64,000 bases of DNA, taken from NCBI GenBank assembly GCA_030684815.1, contig JAUXXQ010000140.1:1-64000 (forward strand), read 5' to 3'. Positions within the stretch are counted from its first letter, which is position 1; the number at the start of each line of letters is the position of its first letter. The notes under the pieces are model-generated. The model saw nothing but the letters and a program-made list of their open reading frames with translations. It was not told where the DNA came from and did no database searches. This stretch comes from Methylobacter sp. (GTDB lineage: Bacteria > Pseudomonadota > Gammaproteobacteria > Methylococcales > Methylomonadaceae). The translations under genes were made by a program, and so were the position numbers. Below, piece by piece: positions 23,318-31,166 of this stretch.

Positions 23318-23500
23318 ATGAATAGCGCGGAACTCATCAAGCGCTTACAAAATGACGGATGGATGCTGCGAGGTGTTAAAGGTTGGCATCATGTGTTTAC
23401 ACACCCAGCCAAGCCGGGCCATATCAGTGTACCGCACCCGCGCAAGAATTTGGGGGTCGGGCTGGTAAACAAACTATTGAAACAGGCGGATTTGAAATGA
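23318..23500 (+). CDS. hicA: HicA-type toxin, mRNA interferase
   Basis: A 60-residue basic protein of the double-stranded RNA-binding-like HicA fold, which cleaves mRNA when released from its antitoxin. Diagnostic: ELIKRLQNDGWMLRGVKGWHH, with the family Gly-Trp turn and catalytic His in GWHHVF, and then SVPHPRKNLGVGLVNKLLKQ. The start is ATG 23318; an earlier in-frame ATG would add residues that lie in the promoter. The stop overlaps the HicB start (ATGA), the usual toxin-first order. This is a solitary pair between uvrD and fba, with no phage genes around it. Confidence 0.92.
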   Translation: MNSAELIKRLQNDGWMLRGVKGWHHVFTHPAKPGHISVPHPRKNLGVGLVNKLLKQADLK

Positions 23501-23907
23501 GATACCCGATTGCAATTGAATCAGGCGATGAAACCCATGCGTATGGCGTCGTTGTGCCCGATCTGCCGGGCTGCTTTTCGGCAGGCGATAGTTTGGATGA
23601 GGCTATCGGCAACGCTAGGGAAGCCATCGAATTGTGGATGGAATCGGTTATTGAGGACGACGAGTCTATTCCAGAAGCCGCCCCCATTGCCAAACATCAG
23701 GCTGATCCTGAGTTTGTCGGCTGGATTTGGGCAGTCGTGGATGTGGACTTATCCAAATTGTCGGGCAAAGCTAGGCGTGTGAATATCACCTTGCCGGAGT
23801 TGGTTTTGACCGCTATCGATCAAGCAGCGACCCGTTTTGGCGACAGCCGTTCCGGCCTGTTAGCGAAAGCTGCGCTGGAATATGTAGAACGACACCCGTC
23901 GGTTTGA
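23497..23907 (+). CDS. hicB: HicB-type antitoxin
   Basis: A 136-residue partner of HicA. Residues 1-65 form the degenerate RNase H-like domain (YGVVVPDLPGCFSAGDSLDEA and NAREAIELWMES) that blocks the toxin. Residues about 85-136 look like a ribbon-helix-helix DNA-binding region (VNITLPELVLTAIDQAATRFGDSRSGLL), so it can repress its own promoter at the palindrome ahead of hicA. It starts at 23497, overlapping the hicA stop. Complete and normal in length. Confidence 0.92.
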   Translation: MRYPIAIESGDETHAYGVVVPDLPGCFSAGDSLDEAIGNAREAIELWMESVIEDDESIPEAAPIAKHQADPEFVGWIWAVVDVDLSKLSGKARRVNITLPELVLTAIDQAATRFGDSRSGLLAKAALEYVERHPSV

Positions 23908-24216
23908 TACACCGACAGCGCCTACTTTGACGGTTCGGTTTCAACGGTTAAAACTTATCGTATTAAACAACATGAAAGCAGGCATGATTGGCTTTCGCCC
24001 AAATGAAATAATATGCCCCGCCTATTGGCAAAAGCAGCGCTGAAATGGACAAAACAGCCGCAGCTCACATCCAAACCCGAAAAGTGCAAGGGTAGCCTAT
24101 TGCATGAACACTCTTTATAATATGCACACGGTAGCATTGGCTTGTTAATTAGATTTCAACCCCAATGGCTTTCGTCTTCATCCCCTCAACGTAACAGATT
24201 GAAACAGGAACTCTTA
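23908..24216. other. Leader region upstream of the aldolase gene
   Basis: About 310 bases without a gene. TATAAT at 24116-24121 is a possible -10 element, but no good -35 is placed correctly upstream. I see no repeat or riboswitch pattern. Confidence 0.4.
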
Positions 24217-25296
24217 ATGTCACAGAAAATTTTAGATGTAGTAAAACCCGGCGTTGTCACTGGCGATGACGTACAAAAAATATTTGCAATCTGCAAAGAA
24301 AATAATTTTGCTTTGCCTGCGGTCAATGTCATTAACACCGATTCGATTAATGCAGCGTTAGAAGCGGCGGCGAAAGTAAAATCGGCTATCGTAATCCAGT
24401 TTTCCAATGGCGGCGCGGCATTTGTTGCCGGTAAAGGCTTGAAAGCGGAAGGCCAAACACCGGCTATTTTAGGCGCTATCTCGGGCGCTCAACACGTACA
24501 CGCGATGGCTGAAGCTTACGGCGTACCGGTTATTTTGCACACCGACCATGCGGCTAAAAAATTGCTGCCTTGGATCGACGGCTTGTTAGATGCTGGTGAA
24601 AAGCATTTTGCCGCAACCGGAAAACCTTTATTCAGCTCGCACATGCTGGATTTGTCTGAAGAAAGTCTGCAAGAAAACATCGAAATTTGTGGCCAATATC
24701 TGGCGCGCATGTCCAAAATGGGCATGACCTTGGAAATCGAATTAGGCTGCACTGGTGGCGAAGAAGACGGCGTTGACAACAGCGATATGGATCATTCCAT
24801 GCTGTACACCCAGCCTGAAGATGTGGCCTATGCTTATGACGAGTTAAGTAAAATAAGCCATCGTTTCACGATTGCGGCTTCATTCGGCAACGTACACGGC
24901 GTTTACAAACCAGGCAACGTTAAATTGACGCCGAGCATTTTGGCTAATTCGCAAAAACACGTTTCTGAAAAATTCGGCGTGCCAAGCAATACGCTGAACT
25001 TCGTATTCCACGGCGGATCAGGCTCCTCTGCTTCAGAAATTAAGGAATCTATCAGCTACGGCGTGATCAAGATGAACATCGATACCGATACCCAATGGGC
25101 AACTTGGGAAGGTATCATGAACTACTACAAACAAAACGAAGGTTATTTGCAAGGCCAAATCGGCAACCCGGACGGTGACGATAAACCTAACAAAAAATAC
25201 TACGATCCACGCGTTTGGCAACGTGCCGGTGAAGTCGGCATGGTGACTCGTTTGGAACAAGCGTTTCAGGAATTGAACGCGGTTAATTCGCTGTAA
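24217..25296 (+). CDS. fbaA: Fructose-bisphosphate aldolase, class II
   Basis: Zinc-dependent aldolase that interconverts fructose 1,6-bisphosphate and two triose phosphates in glycolysis, gluconeogenesis and the ribulose monophosphate cycle. The 359-residue length equals E. coli FbaA. Zinc and catalytic residues are visible: HTDHAAKK (His and catalytic Asp near 109-110), ELGCTGGEEDGVDN (Glu and phosphate-loop region), SFGNVHGVYKPGN (His) and VFHGGSGSS (His, phosphate binding); NMDT is represented by KMNIDTDTQWA. The start at 24217 follows AGGAACTCTT; the in-frame ATG at 24142 would add residues not found in the family. Followed by a strong terminator, so monocistronic. Confidence 0.95.
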   Translation: MSQKILDVVKPGVVTGDDVQKIFAICKENNFALPAVNVINTDSINAALEAAAKVKSAIVIQFSNGGAAFVAGKGLKAEGQTPAILGAISGAQHVHAMAEAYGVPVILHTDHAAKKLLPWIDGLLDAGEKHFAATGKPLFSSHMLDLSEESLQENIEICGQYLARMSKMGMTLEIELGCTGGEEDGVDNSDMDHSMLYTQPEDVAYAYDELSKISHRFTIAASFGNVHGVYKPGNVKLTPSILANSQKHVSEKFGVPSNTLNFVFHGGSGSSASEIKESISYGVIKMNIDTDTQWATWEGIMNYYKQNEGYLQGQIGNPDGDDKPNKKYYDPRVWQRAGEVGMVTRLEQAFQELNAVNSL

Positions 25297-25311
25297 ACCG
25301 ATTCGCTAACT

Positions 25312-25347
25312 AAAAAAGGCCGATGCTGAACCATCGGCCTTTTTTTT
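25312..25347 (+). terminator. Rho-independent terminator of fbaA
   Basis: AAAGGCCGATG and CATCGGCCTTT form an 11-bp stem with a six-base loop, followed by eight T. It starts about 16 bases after the stop codon. Confidence 0.92.
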
Positions 25348-25633
25348 GCGCCCGATATGCGGGAAAACCGCCTGCGTGTTTTCGTGTTTTAATGGGGCAG
25401 GATTGCTCTTTAGTGGCTACCCAATCTACGCGGGACAGATGAGGTTTTTAAAACCTTACAGGCCATTTTGCCCCGGCTCAAGTTGTTGGTCTTGTTTTCG
25501 TGCGTTTGGTATCTTTCGTAGGCAATTAATGTAGGTATATTCTTTAATCGGACAAGCGCTGAGGCAACAACACATGACGAATAACCCACTAATATAGTAG
25601 ACTATCGCAACATCACCTTACGGCTTAAGCACC
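25348..25633. other. Intergenic region with a fragment of a repeat boundary
   Basis: Contains ggctacccaatctacgcggg at about 25432-25452, which resembles the ends of the repeats at 5074 and 5223 and the edge at 5353-5375. No complete element or gene was recognised. The remainder should hold the ubiG promoter. Confidence 0.4.
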
Positions 25634-26341
25634 ATGACAGCATCAAATAACGTACACGCGCACGAAATCCATAAATTCGGCTCCATGGCCGAACGCTGGT
25701 GGGATCTTCAAGGCGAATTTAAAACCCTGCACGACATTAACCCGCTCCGCATTCAGTTTATCCAGCGTTATGCGGATATGGCCGGTAAACGTATCGTTGA
25801 TGTCGGCTGTGGCGGCGGTATTTTAACCGAAGGTCTGGCCAAACACGGCGCGGACGCTTTAGGCATCGACCTGAGTGAAGACCTGATTGACATTGCCGAC
25901 CTGCATGGGCTGGAGTCCGGCGTTAATGCGCATTATCAAAAAATCAGCGCCGAAGACTTGGCTGCAGAACAACCGGAAAGCTTCGACCATGTGACCTGCA
26001 TGGAAATGCTCGAACACGTGCCCGATCCCGGCTCAATCATTTCCGCCTGCGCCAAAATGGTCAAACCCGGCGGCATGGTGTTTTTCTCAACGCTAAACCG
26101 CAAACCTAAAGCCTATTTGCTGGCTATTTTTGCCGCTGAATATGTGCTGAAAATGCTGCCTAAAGGTACCCATGATTTTAAGACCTTTATCAAGCCGTCG
26201 GAACTGTGCCAGGCGGCGCGCGCTGCAGGCCTTGAGTTGCAAGGCATGGTCGGCATTGAATACAACCCGTTCAGCAAGCAGTTCAGTCTGGGTAAAGATA
26301 TAGACGTCAATTATATCGCCGCCTTTAAGCGTCCCGATTAA
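25634..26341 (+). CDS. ubiG: Ubiquinone biosynthesis O-methyltransferase
   Basis: Performs both O-methylations in ubiquinone synthesis with S-adenosylmethionine. A 235-residue class I methyltransferase: motif I VDVGCGGGILTEGLAKHGA at about 55-73, acidic post-I GIDLSE, motif II DHVTCMEMLEHV and motif III VKPGGMVFFSTLNR. The N-terminal EIHKFGSMAERWWDLQGEFKTLH and NPLR are specific to UbiG. The next gene, gph, starts two bases after the stop and an SDR gene follows with overlap, the same order as in many gammaproteobacteria. Complete, normal length. Confidence 0.95.
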   Translation: MTASNNVHAHEIHKFGSMAERWWDLQGEFKTLHDINPLRIQFIQRYADMAGKRIVDVGCGGGILTEGLAKHGADALGIDLSEDLIDIADLHGLESGVNAHYQKISAEDLAAEQPESFDHVTCMEMLEHVPDPGSIISACAKMVKPGGMVFFSTLNRKPKAYLLAIFAAEYVLKMLPKGTHDFKTFIKPSELCQAARAAGLELQGMVGIEYNPFSKQFSLGKDIDVNYIAAFKRPD

Positions 26342-26342
26342 C

Positions 26343-27020
26343 ATGGCCGCCGATTTCACCTTAGCCTGCGTATTGTTCGATTTGGACGGCACTTTGGTCG
26401 ATACCGCGCCGGATTTGCTTTCATGCCTGAACCGGGCGCTTAATATCCACGGCTTTGCAGCGGCGGCGACTGAGGCCGTCAAGCCGTTTATTTCCTACGG
26501 TGCGGCGGCGATGATCAACGCCAGTCAGCCGACGCTTGACGAGGCGTTAAAGGCGGAGATTTTGGACGCCATGCTCAATCATTATCAGCATAATATCGCC
26601 GAACACACGGTTTTCTTTGCGGGTATGGCCGACACGCTGGCGGCGATTGAAGCGCAAGGGCTGAAATGGGGCGTAGTCACCAATAAGCGTAAGCGTTTCA
26701 CCGATCCGCTGATGACTGCGTTAAAACTAACCGAACGTGCGGCTTGTATCGTTAGCGGCGACACCACGGCGAACCCCAAACCGCACCCGGAACCGATGCT
26801 GTTGGCGTGCAAACAGGCCGACGTCGACCCGAAACAGTGCGTCTATATTGGCGATGCTTTACATGACATTAGCGCCGGAAAGAACGCACAGATGAAAACC
26901 CTGGCCGCTGTGTACGGCTACCTTAAACCCGGTGATGCGCCGGAAACCTGGGGCGCCGATGCGTTAATCGAGTCGCCCAAGCACTTGTCAATCTGGATAG
27001 CTGAACAGTCATGCCGCTAA
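26343..27020 (+). CDS. gph: Phosphoglycolate phosphatase (HAD family)
   Basis: Removes the phosphate from 2-phosphoglycolate, salvage of oxidative DNA repair or Rubisco side products. The 225-residue HAD hydrolase has motif I LFDLDGTLVDT (nucleophile and acid/base Asp near 13 and 15), motif II VVTNK, and motif III/IV KPHPEP with IGDALHDISAGKNA. A helical cap lies at about 20-90. The family is broad, so substrate is judged from the ubiG neighbour, which is the usual place for gph in gammaproteobacteria. It overlaps the SDR gene by ten bases and is surely co-translated. Confidence 0.88.
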   Translation: MAADFTLACVLFDLDGTLVDTAPDLLSCLNRALNIHGFAAAATEAVKPFISYGAAAMINASQPTLDEALKAEILDAMLNHYQHNIAEHTVFFAGMADTLAAIEAQGLKWGVVTNKRKRFTDPLMTALKLTERAACIVSGDTTANPKPHPEPMLLACKQADVDPKQCVYIGDALHDISAGKNAQMKTLAAVYGYLKPGDAPETWGADALIESPKHLSIWIAEQSCR

Positions 27021-27739
27021 CAAATCATGTCATTTTAATCACCGGCGCCGGTGGCGGCTTAGGTAGCGAAGCTGCTTTGGCCTTGGCCAAACACGGCGCG
27101 CACATCATTTTGCTGGATAAAAATATTGCCAAACTGGAAGCGGTTTACGATGCGATTCTGGCGATCAAAGCGCCCGAACCCATCATGTATCCGTTCGATT
27201 TGGCCGGTGCCAATGAAAACGAATATCAGGAATTGGCCGACAAAATTGACAAGGAATACGGTTCGTTGCAGGGCATTTTGCATTCGGCAGTCGAGTTTAG
27301 CGCCTTTTCGCCAATTGCCACGCATAAGACTAAGGACTGGGGGCATACGTTGAATGTCAATTTGAATGCGCCTTTTTTGTTGTGCCGGGTATTGTTGCCG
27401 GTTCTGCAAAAGAGCGAATACGCCTCCATTGTGTTTACTTCCGATTCTTCGGCTAGAAAAGCCCCGGCTTATGCCGGCGCTTACGGCGTGTCGAAAATAG
27501 CGCTGGAAGGCTTGGCCAAAATACTGGCCGAAGAACACGAAGCGTCCGGTAAAATCCGCGTCAATACCTTGATACCGGGGCCGGTTGATTCGCCGTTAAG
27601 AAAACGCGCCTATCCGGCGGAAGATAAAAGCAAGTTGCCGACGATGAAATCACTGGCGCCCATTTATCAGTATTTATTCGGTGCAGAAAGCATTGGCATC
27701 ACCGGCCAGGCTATCGATGCCCGAACCTTCTATTTATAA
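27011..27739 (+). CDS. Short-chain dehydrogenase, YciK type
   Basis: A 242-residue NAD(P)-dependent oxidoreductase. Cofactor loop ITGAGGGLGSEAAL (about 10-23), HSAVEFSAF replacing the usual NNAG strand region, catalytic Ser in TSDSSARKAPAYAG, and active YGVSKIAL (Tyr, Lys) near 158-165. IPGPVDSPLRKR follows. YciK-like proteins are usually encoded after ubiG and gph, exactly as here; the substrate is unknown. It overlaps gph by ten bases. sufT begins 11 bases after the stop. Confidence 0.86.
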   Translation: MPLTNHVILITGAGGGLGSEAALALAKHGAHIILLDKNIAKLEAVYDAILAIKAPEPIMYPFDLAGANENEYQELADKIDKEYGSLQGILHSAVEFSAFSPIATHKTKDWGHTLNVNLNAPFLLCRVLLPVLQKSEYASIVFTSDSSARKAPAYAGAYGVSKIALEGLAKILAEEHEASGKIRVNTLIPGPVDSPLRKRAYPAEDKSKLPTMKSLAPIYQYLFGAESIGITGQAIDARTFYL

Positions 27740-27749
27740 CCGAATTATT

Positions 27750-28298
27750 ATGGCAGAAAGAGAAGATGTTGTTTTAACCCGTGATGTCAACATTGTCACC
27801 ATTCCCGACGGAAATACCGGCATTTTAAGTCAAGGCCAGATTGTCACCATCCATCAGGCACTGGGCGATAACTATACCGTGGTTACCGAACACGGACACA
27901 TGGTGCGCATTGCCGGAGTCGATGCCGATGCGCTGGGCAAGGAGCCGCATACGCTGCAGACCTTGGTGTCGGAGACCGATACAGCGGCAGTGGAAAAAAA
28001 TTGCTGGGAAGTGATGAAGACTGTTTATGACCCCGAAATTCCAGTCAATATTGTCGATCTCGGCCTGGTGTACCAGTGCAAAGTGACGCAGGTTGATGAC
28101 GGGCTGAACGACGTTCATGTGATGATGACGCTGACTGCGCCGGGTTGCGGCATGGGGCCGGTCATTCAAAGCGACGTGGAAAAATGTATCCGCGCCTTGC
28201 CCGGTGTCGACCGCGTTAATGTCGAAGTGGTGCTTGACCCGCCTTGGTCGCGGGAGATGATGTCGGAAGTGGCCCAATTGCAGTTGGGGCTGTATTAA
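27750..28298 (+). CDS. sufT: SufT-like iron-sulfur cluster maturation protein
   Basis: A 182-residue protein. An N-terminal beta domain of about 75 residues (VLTRDVNIVTIPDGNTGIL, GDNYTVVTEHGHMVRI) precedes a MIP18/DUF59 domain with the family core EVMKTVYDPEIPVNIVDLGL and the Cys-bearing loop TAPGCGMGPVIQ. This two-part layout is that of SufT, which helps mature iron-sulfur proteins, rather than the short PaaD type. The start at 27750 (MAEREDV) is used; an upstream in-frame start would lie inside the SDR gene. Not next to suf genes here; it follows the ubiG-gph-SDR cluster. Confidence 0.85.
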   Translation: MAEREDVVLTRDVNIVTIPDGNTGILSQGQIVTIHQALGDNYTVVTEHGHMVRIAGVDADALGKEPHTLQTLVSETDTAAVEKNCWEVMKTVYDPEIPVNIVDLGLVYQCKVTQVDDGLNDVHVMMTLTAPGCGMGPVIQSDVEKCIRALPGVDRVNVEVVLDPPWSREMMSEVAQLQLGLY

Positions 28299-28318
28299 CG
28301 CTTTCTGGCGAAAACACT

Positions 28319-28960
28319 ATGGCCAGGCTTAAAGATATTAATTTGCAAGTCGGTACACGCCTACAATTAACCCTGCCGCATGGCGCCGTTTATTACACTG
28401 AATTTATCGGTTATGTCGACGGCGAATATCTGATCATAAAAACGCCGTTCGAAAATGGGCTGTCGGTACAGATGACAGTCGATCAGTCAGTTACCCTGCG
28501 GATACTGTCGAGGGTGGATGTGGTCACTTTGAACTGCACGATAAAAACCATTTTTAGGTCGCCGTATTATTATATGCACCTGAGTTTCCCTAAAGACGTC
28601 AAGGTTATGACTTTTCGCGATGCCGCCCGGGCCAAGGTGAATTTGCCGGTGAACGTTAATGGCGTTGCCGGGGCTGGCGTCATTACCAACATCAGCGTTA
28701 CCGGTGCGGGCATTATCGCCGATAAGGTGCTGGGTGAGCTGAATGAAGAGGCGTCACTCTCCTTCGATTTTCCGATAAAACCAACCAACCAGAATGCGCA
28801 TGTCGATACCAGTGCAACCATTCGCAGCATCCAACAATTGCCCAGTAAGAAAAAAGACGCTCCAGCTAAAGTGGCGCACGGCGTTCTGTTTCATGACCTT
28901 GAACCGACCAGCCAAGTGATGCTGCTAAATCTGGTTTATGAGTCTATGAACAGGTTATAG
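28319..28960 (+). CDS. PilZ-domain protein with YcgR-like N-terminal domain
   Basis: A 213-residue cytoplasmic protein. Residues about 8-95 are a YcgR_2-like beta barrel (INLQVGTRLQLTLPHGAVYY and GYVDGEYLIIKTPFENGL). The PilZ domain starts near 98 with FRDAARAKVNLPV, which supplies an RxxxR c-di-GMP contact, followed by ITNISVTGAGI in place of the usual D/NxSxxG. YcgR-like proteins act as c-di-GMP-dependent brakes on flagella or as effectors of surface behaviour; the target here is unknown. It starts 20 bases after sufT. A hairpin after it is shared with a convergent gene. Confidence 0.85.
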   Translation: MARLKDINLQVGTRLQLTLPHGAVYYTEFIGYVDGEYLIIKTPFENGLSVQMTVDQSVTLRILSRVDVVTLNCTIKTIFRSPYYYMHLSFPKDVKVMTFRDAARAKVNLPVNVNGVAGAGVITNISVTGAGIIADKVLGELNEEASLSFDFPIKPTNQNAHVDTSATIRSIQQLPSKKKDAPAKVAHGVLFHDLEPTSQVMLLNLVYESMNRL

Positions 28961-28971
28961 GGTAATTTCCG

Positions 28972-29009
28972 GCGCAGGGCACAAGGTTCCATTTTTCGTG
29001 CCCCTGCGC
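28972..29009. terminator. Bidirectional hairpin
   Basis: GCGCAGGGCAC pairs with GTGCCCCTGCGC (one bulge) over a loop holding aaggttcc and a TTTTT run. It separates the PilZ gene and the convergent secreted-protein gene. Confidence 0.7.
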
Positions 29010-29021
29010 GCTTCCTAAGGT

Positions 29022-29651
29022 TTATTGGGTTACATAGGTGTATTGCACTGAATAAGGCACTGTCATGGACATGGGGCTGGTTATTGTCAAGATTGCATCG
29101 ATCAGGCCGTTTGTGCCGTTGAATGAGCAAGTGGTAATTTGCCATGTGCCTGTAAACCCTTCTACGGACTGTTGAAATTGGTTATAGACTTCATCAGAGC
29201 AGAATTCGTTTTGGGTTTCAGGTTTGGGGACGTTGTCGACTCGGATGGGCGGAAGGGTGTTGCCTAATGCCGTTACAACGATATCCAGTGCGTGATTTCC
29301 GGCTTCGCCGCTATCAACGCTAATGCCATCTAAGCTCACAACAACGAAGTTTAAGCCGGTCAAACTTATCCGCGAATAAAGTACGCCATCGACGGTGACC
29401 TGAGGAAGGTATAAGGCGTTGGCGGCAAGATTGAATTCGATGTCGCTGCCCACTGCCGGATCGTCGGTGGCAATAGTCCCAAAAGAGGTTATCCGCACAA
29501 CGACATTTTCGAAACGGGTATTGTCGCTGACCTGTACGGCAGGCAATGTCAGCAGGTTATCTTGTGTCGTGAAGCTTGCCGTTTGGGCGAAAGCCGGGTT
29601 GATAAAGGTGTGGCTGATAAATAAGGCGAGGATTAAAAAAAAGCGGTTCAT
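29022..29651 (-). CDS. Secreted protein of unknown function
   Basis: A 209-residue protein with a clear signal peptide (about 22 residues, cleavage after AFA). The mature part is beta-rich: repeated short strands with Val/Thr and turns (LLTLPAVQVSDNTRFENVVV, YLPQVTVDGVLYSRISLTG, GLNFVVVSLDGISVDSG). Two Cys occur in the last third (EFCSDEV, ITTCSFNG) and may form a disulfide. The phrase pattern LTLPAVQVSDN followed by VVRITSFG is reminiscent of matrix or adhesion proteins in aquatic gammaproteobacteria, but I recognise no defined family. It is single and convergent with the PilZ gene. Confidence 0.65.
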   Translation of the reverse strand: MNRFFLILALFISHTFINPAFAQTASFTTQDNLLTLPAVQVSDNTRFENVVVRITSFGTIATDDPAVGSDIEFNLAANALYLPQVTVDGVLYSRISLTGLNFVVVSLDGISVDSGEAGNHALDIVVTALGNTLPPIRVDNVPKPETQNEFCSDEVYNQFQQSVEGFTGTWQITTCSFNGTNGLIDAILTITSPMSMTVPYSVQYTYVTQ

Positions 29652-29855
29652 GTTAGGCTCCTTTGTAAAGGAAAAAAATTAATGGAACAATAGCCGCCGC
29701 TATCATAACAAGCTGTGTGTTTAGAGTCTATTGGCCGTAACAAAGCCGTTTCCTTCTGCTATAAAGTGAAAAAACTTGATAAATTTCAAGCCTCAATTAA
29801 ACTCCCGGGCACTTTCTTTTAGGGTTGGCCTGTTGGGCTAAAAATAAGGTACTCA

Positions 29856-30716
29856 ATGTCCTACGAAACAATTCCGCACGAATATGGGTCAGCCTGGGCT
29901 GATTACGAATTGCTTGATGCCGGTGACGGCAACAAGCTGGAACGTTGGGGTGCGGTTGTCACCATCCGGCCCGACATTCAAGCCGATTTCAAGCCTGCAT
30001 GGCCTTGGGCGCAGTGGCAATCTACGGCGCATTGGCAGTTTGAAGAGCAGTCATCACGGTCAGGCCGCTGGATCGCCATTAAGCCGGATGCGCCTGGGCA
30101 ATGGCCCATCACCTACGGCAATTTAAGGTTCGTGTTGAAATTGACCCAGTTCAAACATTTGGGGTTATTCCCCGAGCAGCAGGCAAATTGGCGTTTTATT
30201 AAGGAACACGTTGGTGTCGGGCACAAAATATTAAATTTATTTGCTTACACCGGCGCCGCCTCATTGGTTGCCCGCGACAGCGGTGCCGAGGTGGTGCATG
30301 TGGATTCGGTCAAACAGATGCTGACATGGGCAAATGAAAATCGGGAACTTAGCCACCTTTCCGACATCAAATGGGTGCTTGAGGATGCGTTAAAATTTGC
30401 CCGGCGCGAACTGAAGCGGGGTAAGGGCTACGATGGCATTATTATGGATCCGCCAGCCTGGGGCTTAGGCGCTAAAGGCGAACAATGGAAGCTGGAAAAC
30501 CACCTGTCTGAGCTTATTGAAACCGCGCATGGGTTGATGAACCCGGGGGCTTTTCTAGTTGTCAATACCTATTCGCCAAAAGTCGAACCGGCAGATTTGG
30601 CAACATTGGCTGGGCAATATTTTGCCGCCAAGCGCATGGATATAAAACAACTCTGGCTGCCGACAAAAACCGGTAAGGCTTTGTATTGCGGGAATTTATT
30701 GCGGGCGATTAAGTAG
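29856..30716 (+). CDS. Class I SAM-dependent methyltransferase (RlmI-related)
   Basis: A 286-residue methyltransferase. The first 110 residues form an accessory beta-rich region with AWADYELLDAGDGNKLERWG. The catalytic core has motif I LNLFAYTGAASL (about 127-138), acidic VVHVDSVKQML, and the N6/C5-type active motif IIMDPPAWG near 196. DPPAWG and FAYTG are shared with RlmI/RlmK rRNA methyltransferases (PF10672 type), but the N-terminal PUA domain of RlmI is absent and the target is uncertain. AAGG lies about eight bases before the ATG. Single gene; 450 bases without a gene follow. Confidence 0.8.
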   Translation: MSYETIPHEYGSAWADYELLDAGDGNKLERWGAVVTIRPDIQADFKPAWPWAQWQSTAHWQFEEQSSRSGRWIAIKPDAPGQWPITYGNLRFVLKLTQFKHLGLFPEQQANWRFIKEHVGVGHKILNLFAYTGAASLVARDSGAEVVHVDSVKQMLTWANENRELSHLSDIKWVLEDALKFARRELKRGKGYDGIIMDPPAWGLGAKGEQWKLENHLSELIETAHGLMNPGAFLVVNTYSPKVEPADLATLAGQYFAAKRMDIKQLWLPTKTGKALYCGNLLRAIK

Positions 30717-31166
30717 CGTCTTGGGTTGTAATTAAAACCGGCATGAATCCCCTGTTGTTGGTAGTTAAACATCAGTAAAAACAATCTGTTAAGTTAATTT
30801 TGTGACCGGCAGAATAAGCGGCAAAAATTCACCATAAATAATGAAATGTGCTTTTAAAAACAATTTTTTATCACTGTAGAAGATCGGCATGTCGTTATCC
30901 ATGGAAGCACGGTGCTGTCAAGCTTGATTCATGGAAACGCCGAAAGGCGCGGTGTCGCTGCATTTTGGCAGTGACTCGCTGGAGCTGTTATTTCCACGAT
31001 TATTCACAGAAAACTAGGCTTTTATCGCTGTCCTATCGCGCTTTACAGGCCCAATCACTAGCTCATTTGCGCATCCAAAACTGCATCCTGCATCAAACTC
31101 TGCGATAATAACGCGCAGAAATCGGCCTAAATGGCCGGTGACACTTATCCAATCAACAACGTAGCT
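30717..31166. other. Gene-free region upstream of zwf
   Basis: About 450 bases. I see a short G+C hairpin (gaaacgccgaaaggcgc near 30936) but no complete repeat, RNA gene or protein-like frame. An open frame at 30848-31108 has no ribosome site and Cys/Arg/His-rich composition typical of chance. Confidence 0.4.

Noticed and set aside
24116..24121. TATAAT as fbaA promoter
   Set aside because: No suitable -35 at 16-18 bases, so not listed as a promoter; mentioned only in the leader entry.
30848..31108. 86-codon frame upstream of zwf
   Set aside because: Cys/Arg/His-rich chance composition and no ribosome site.
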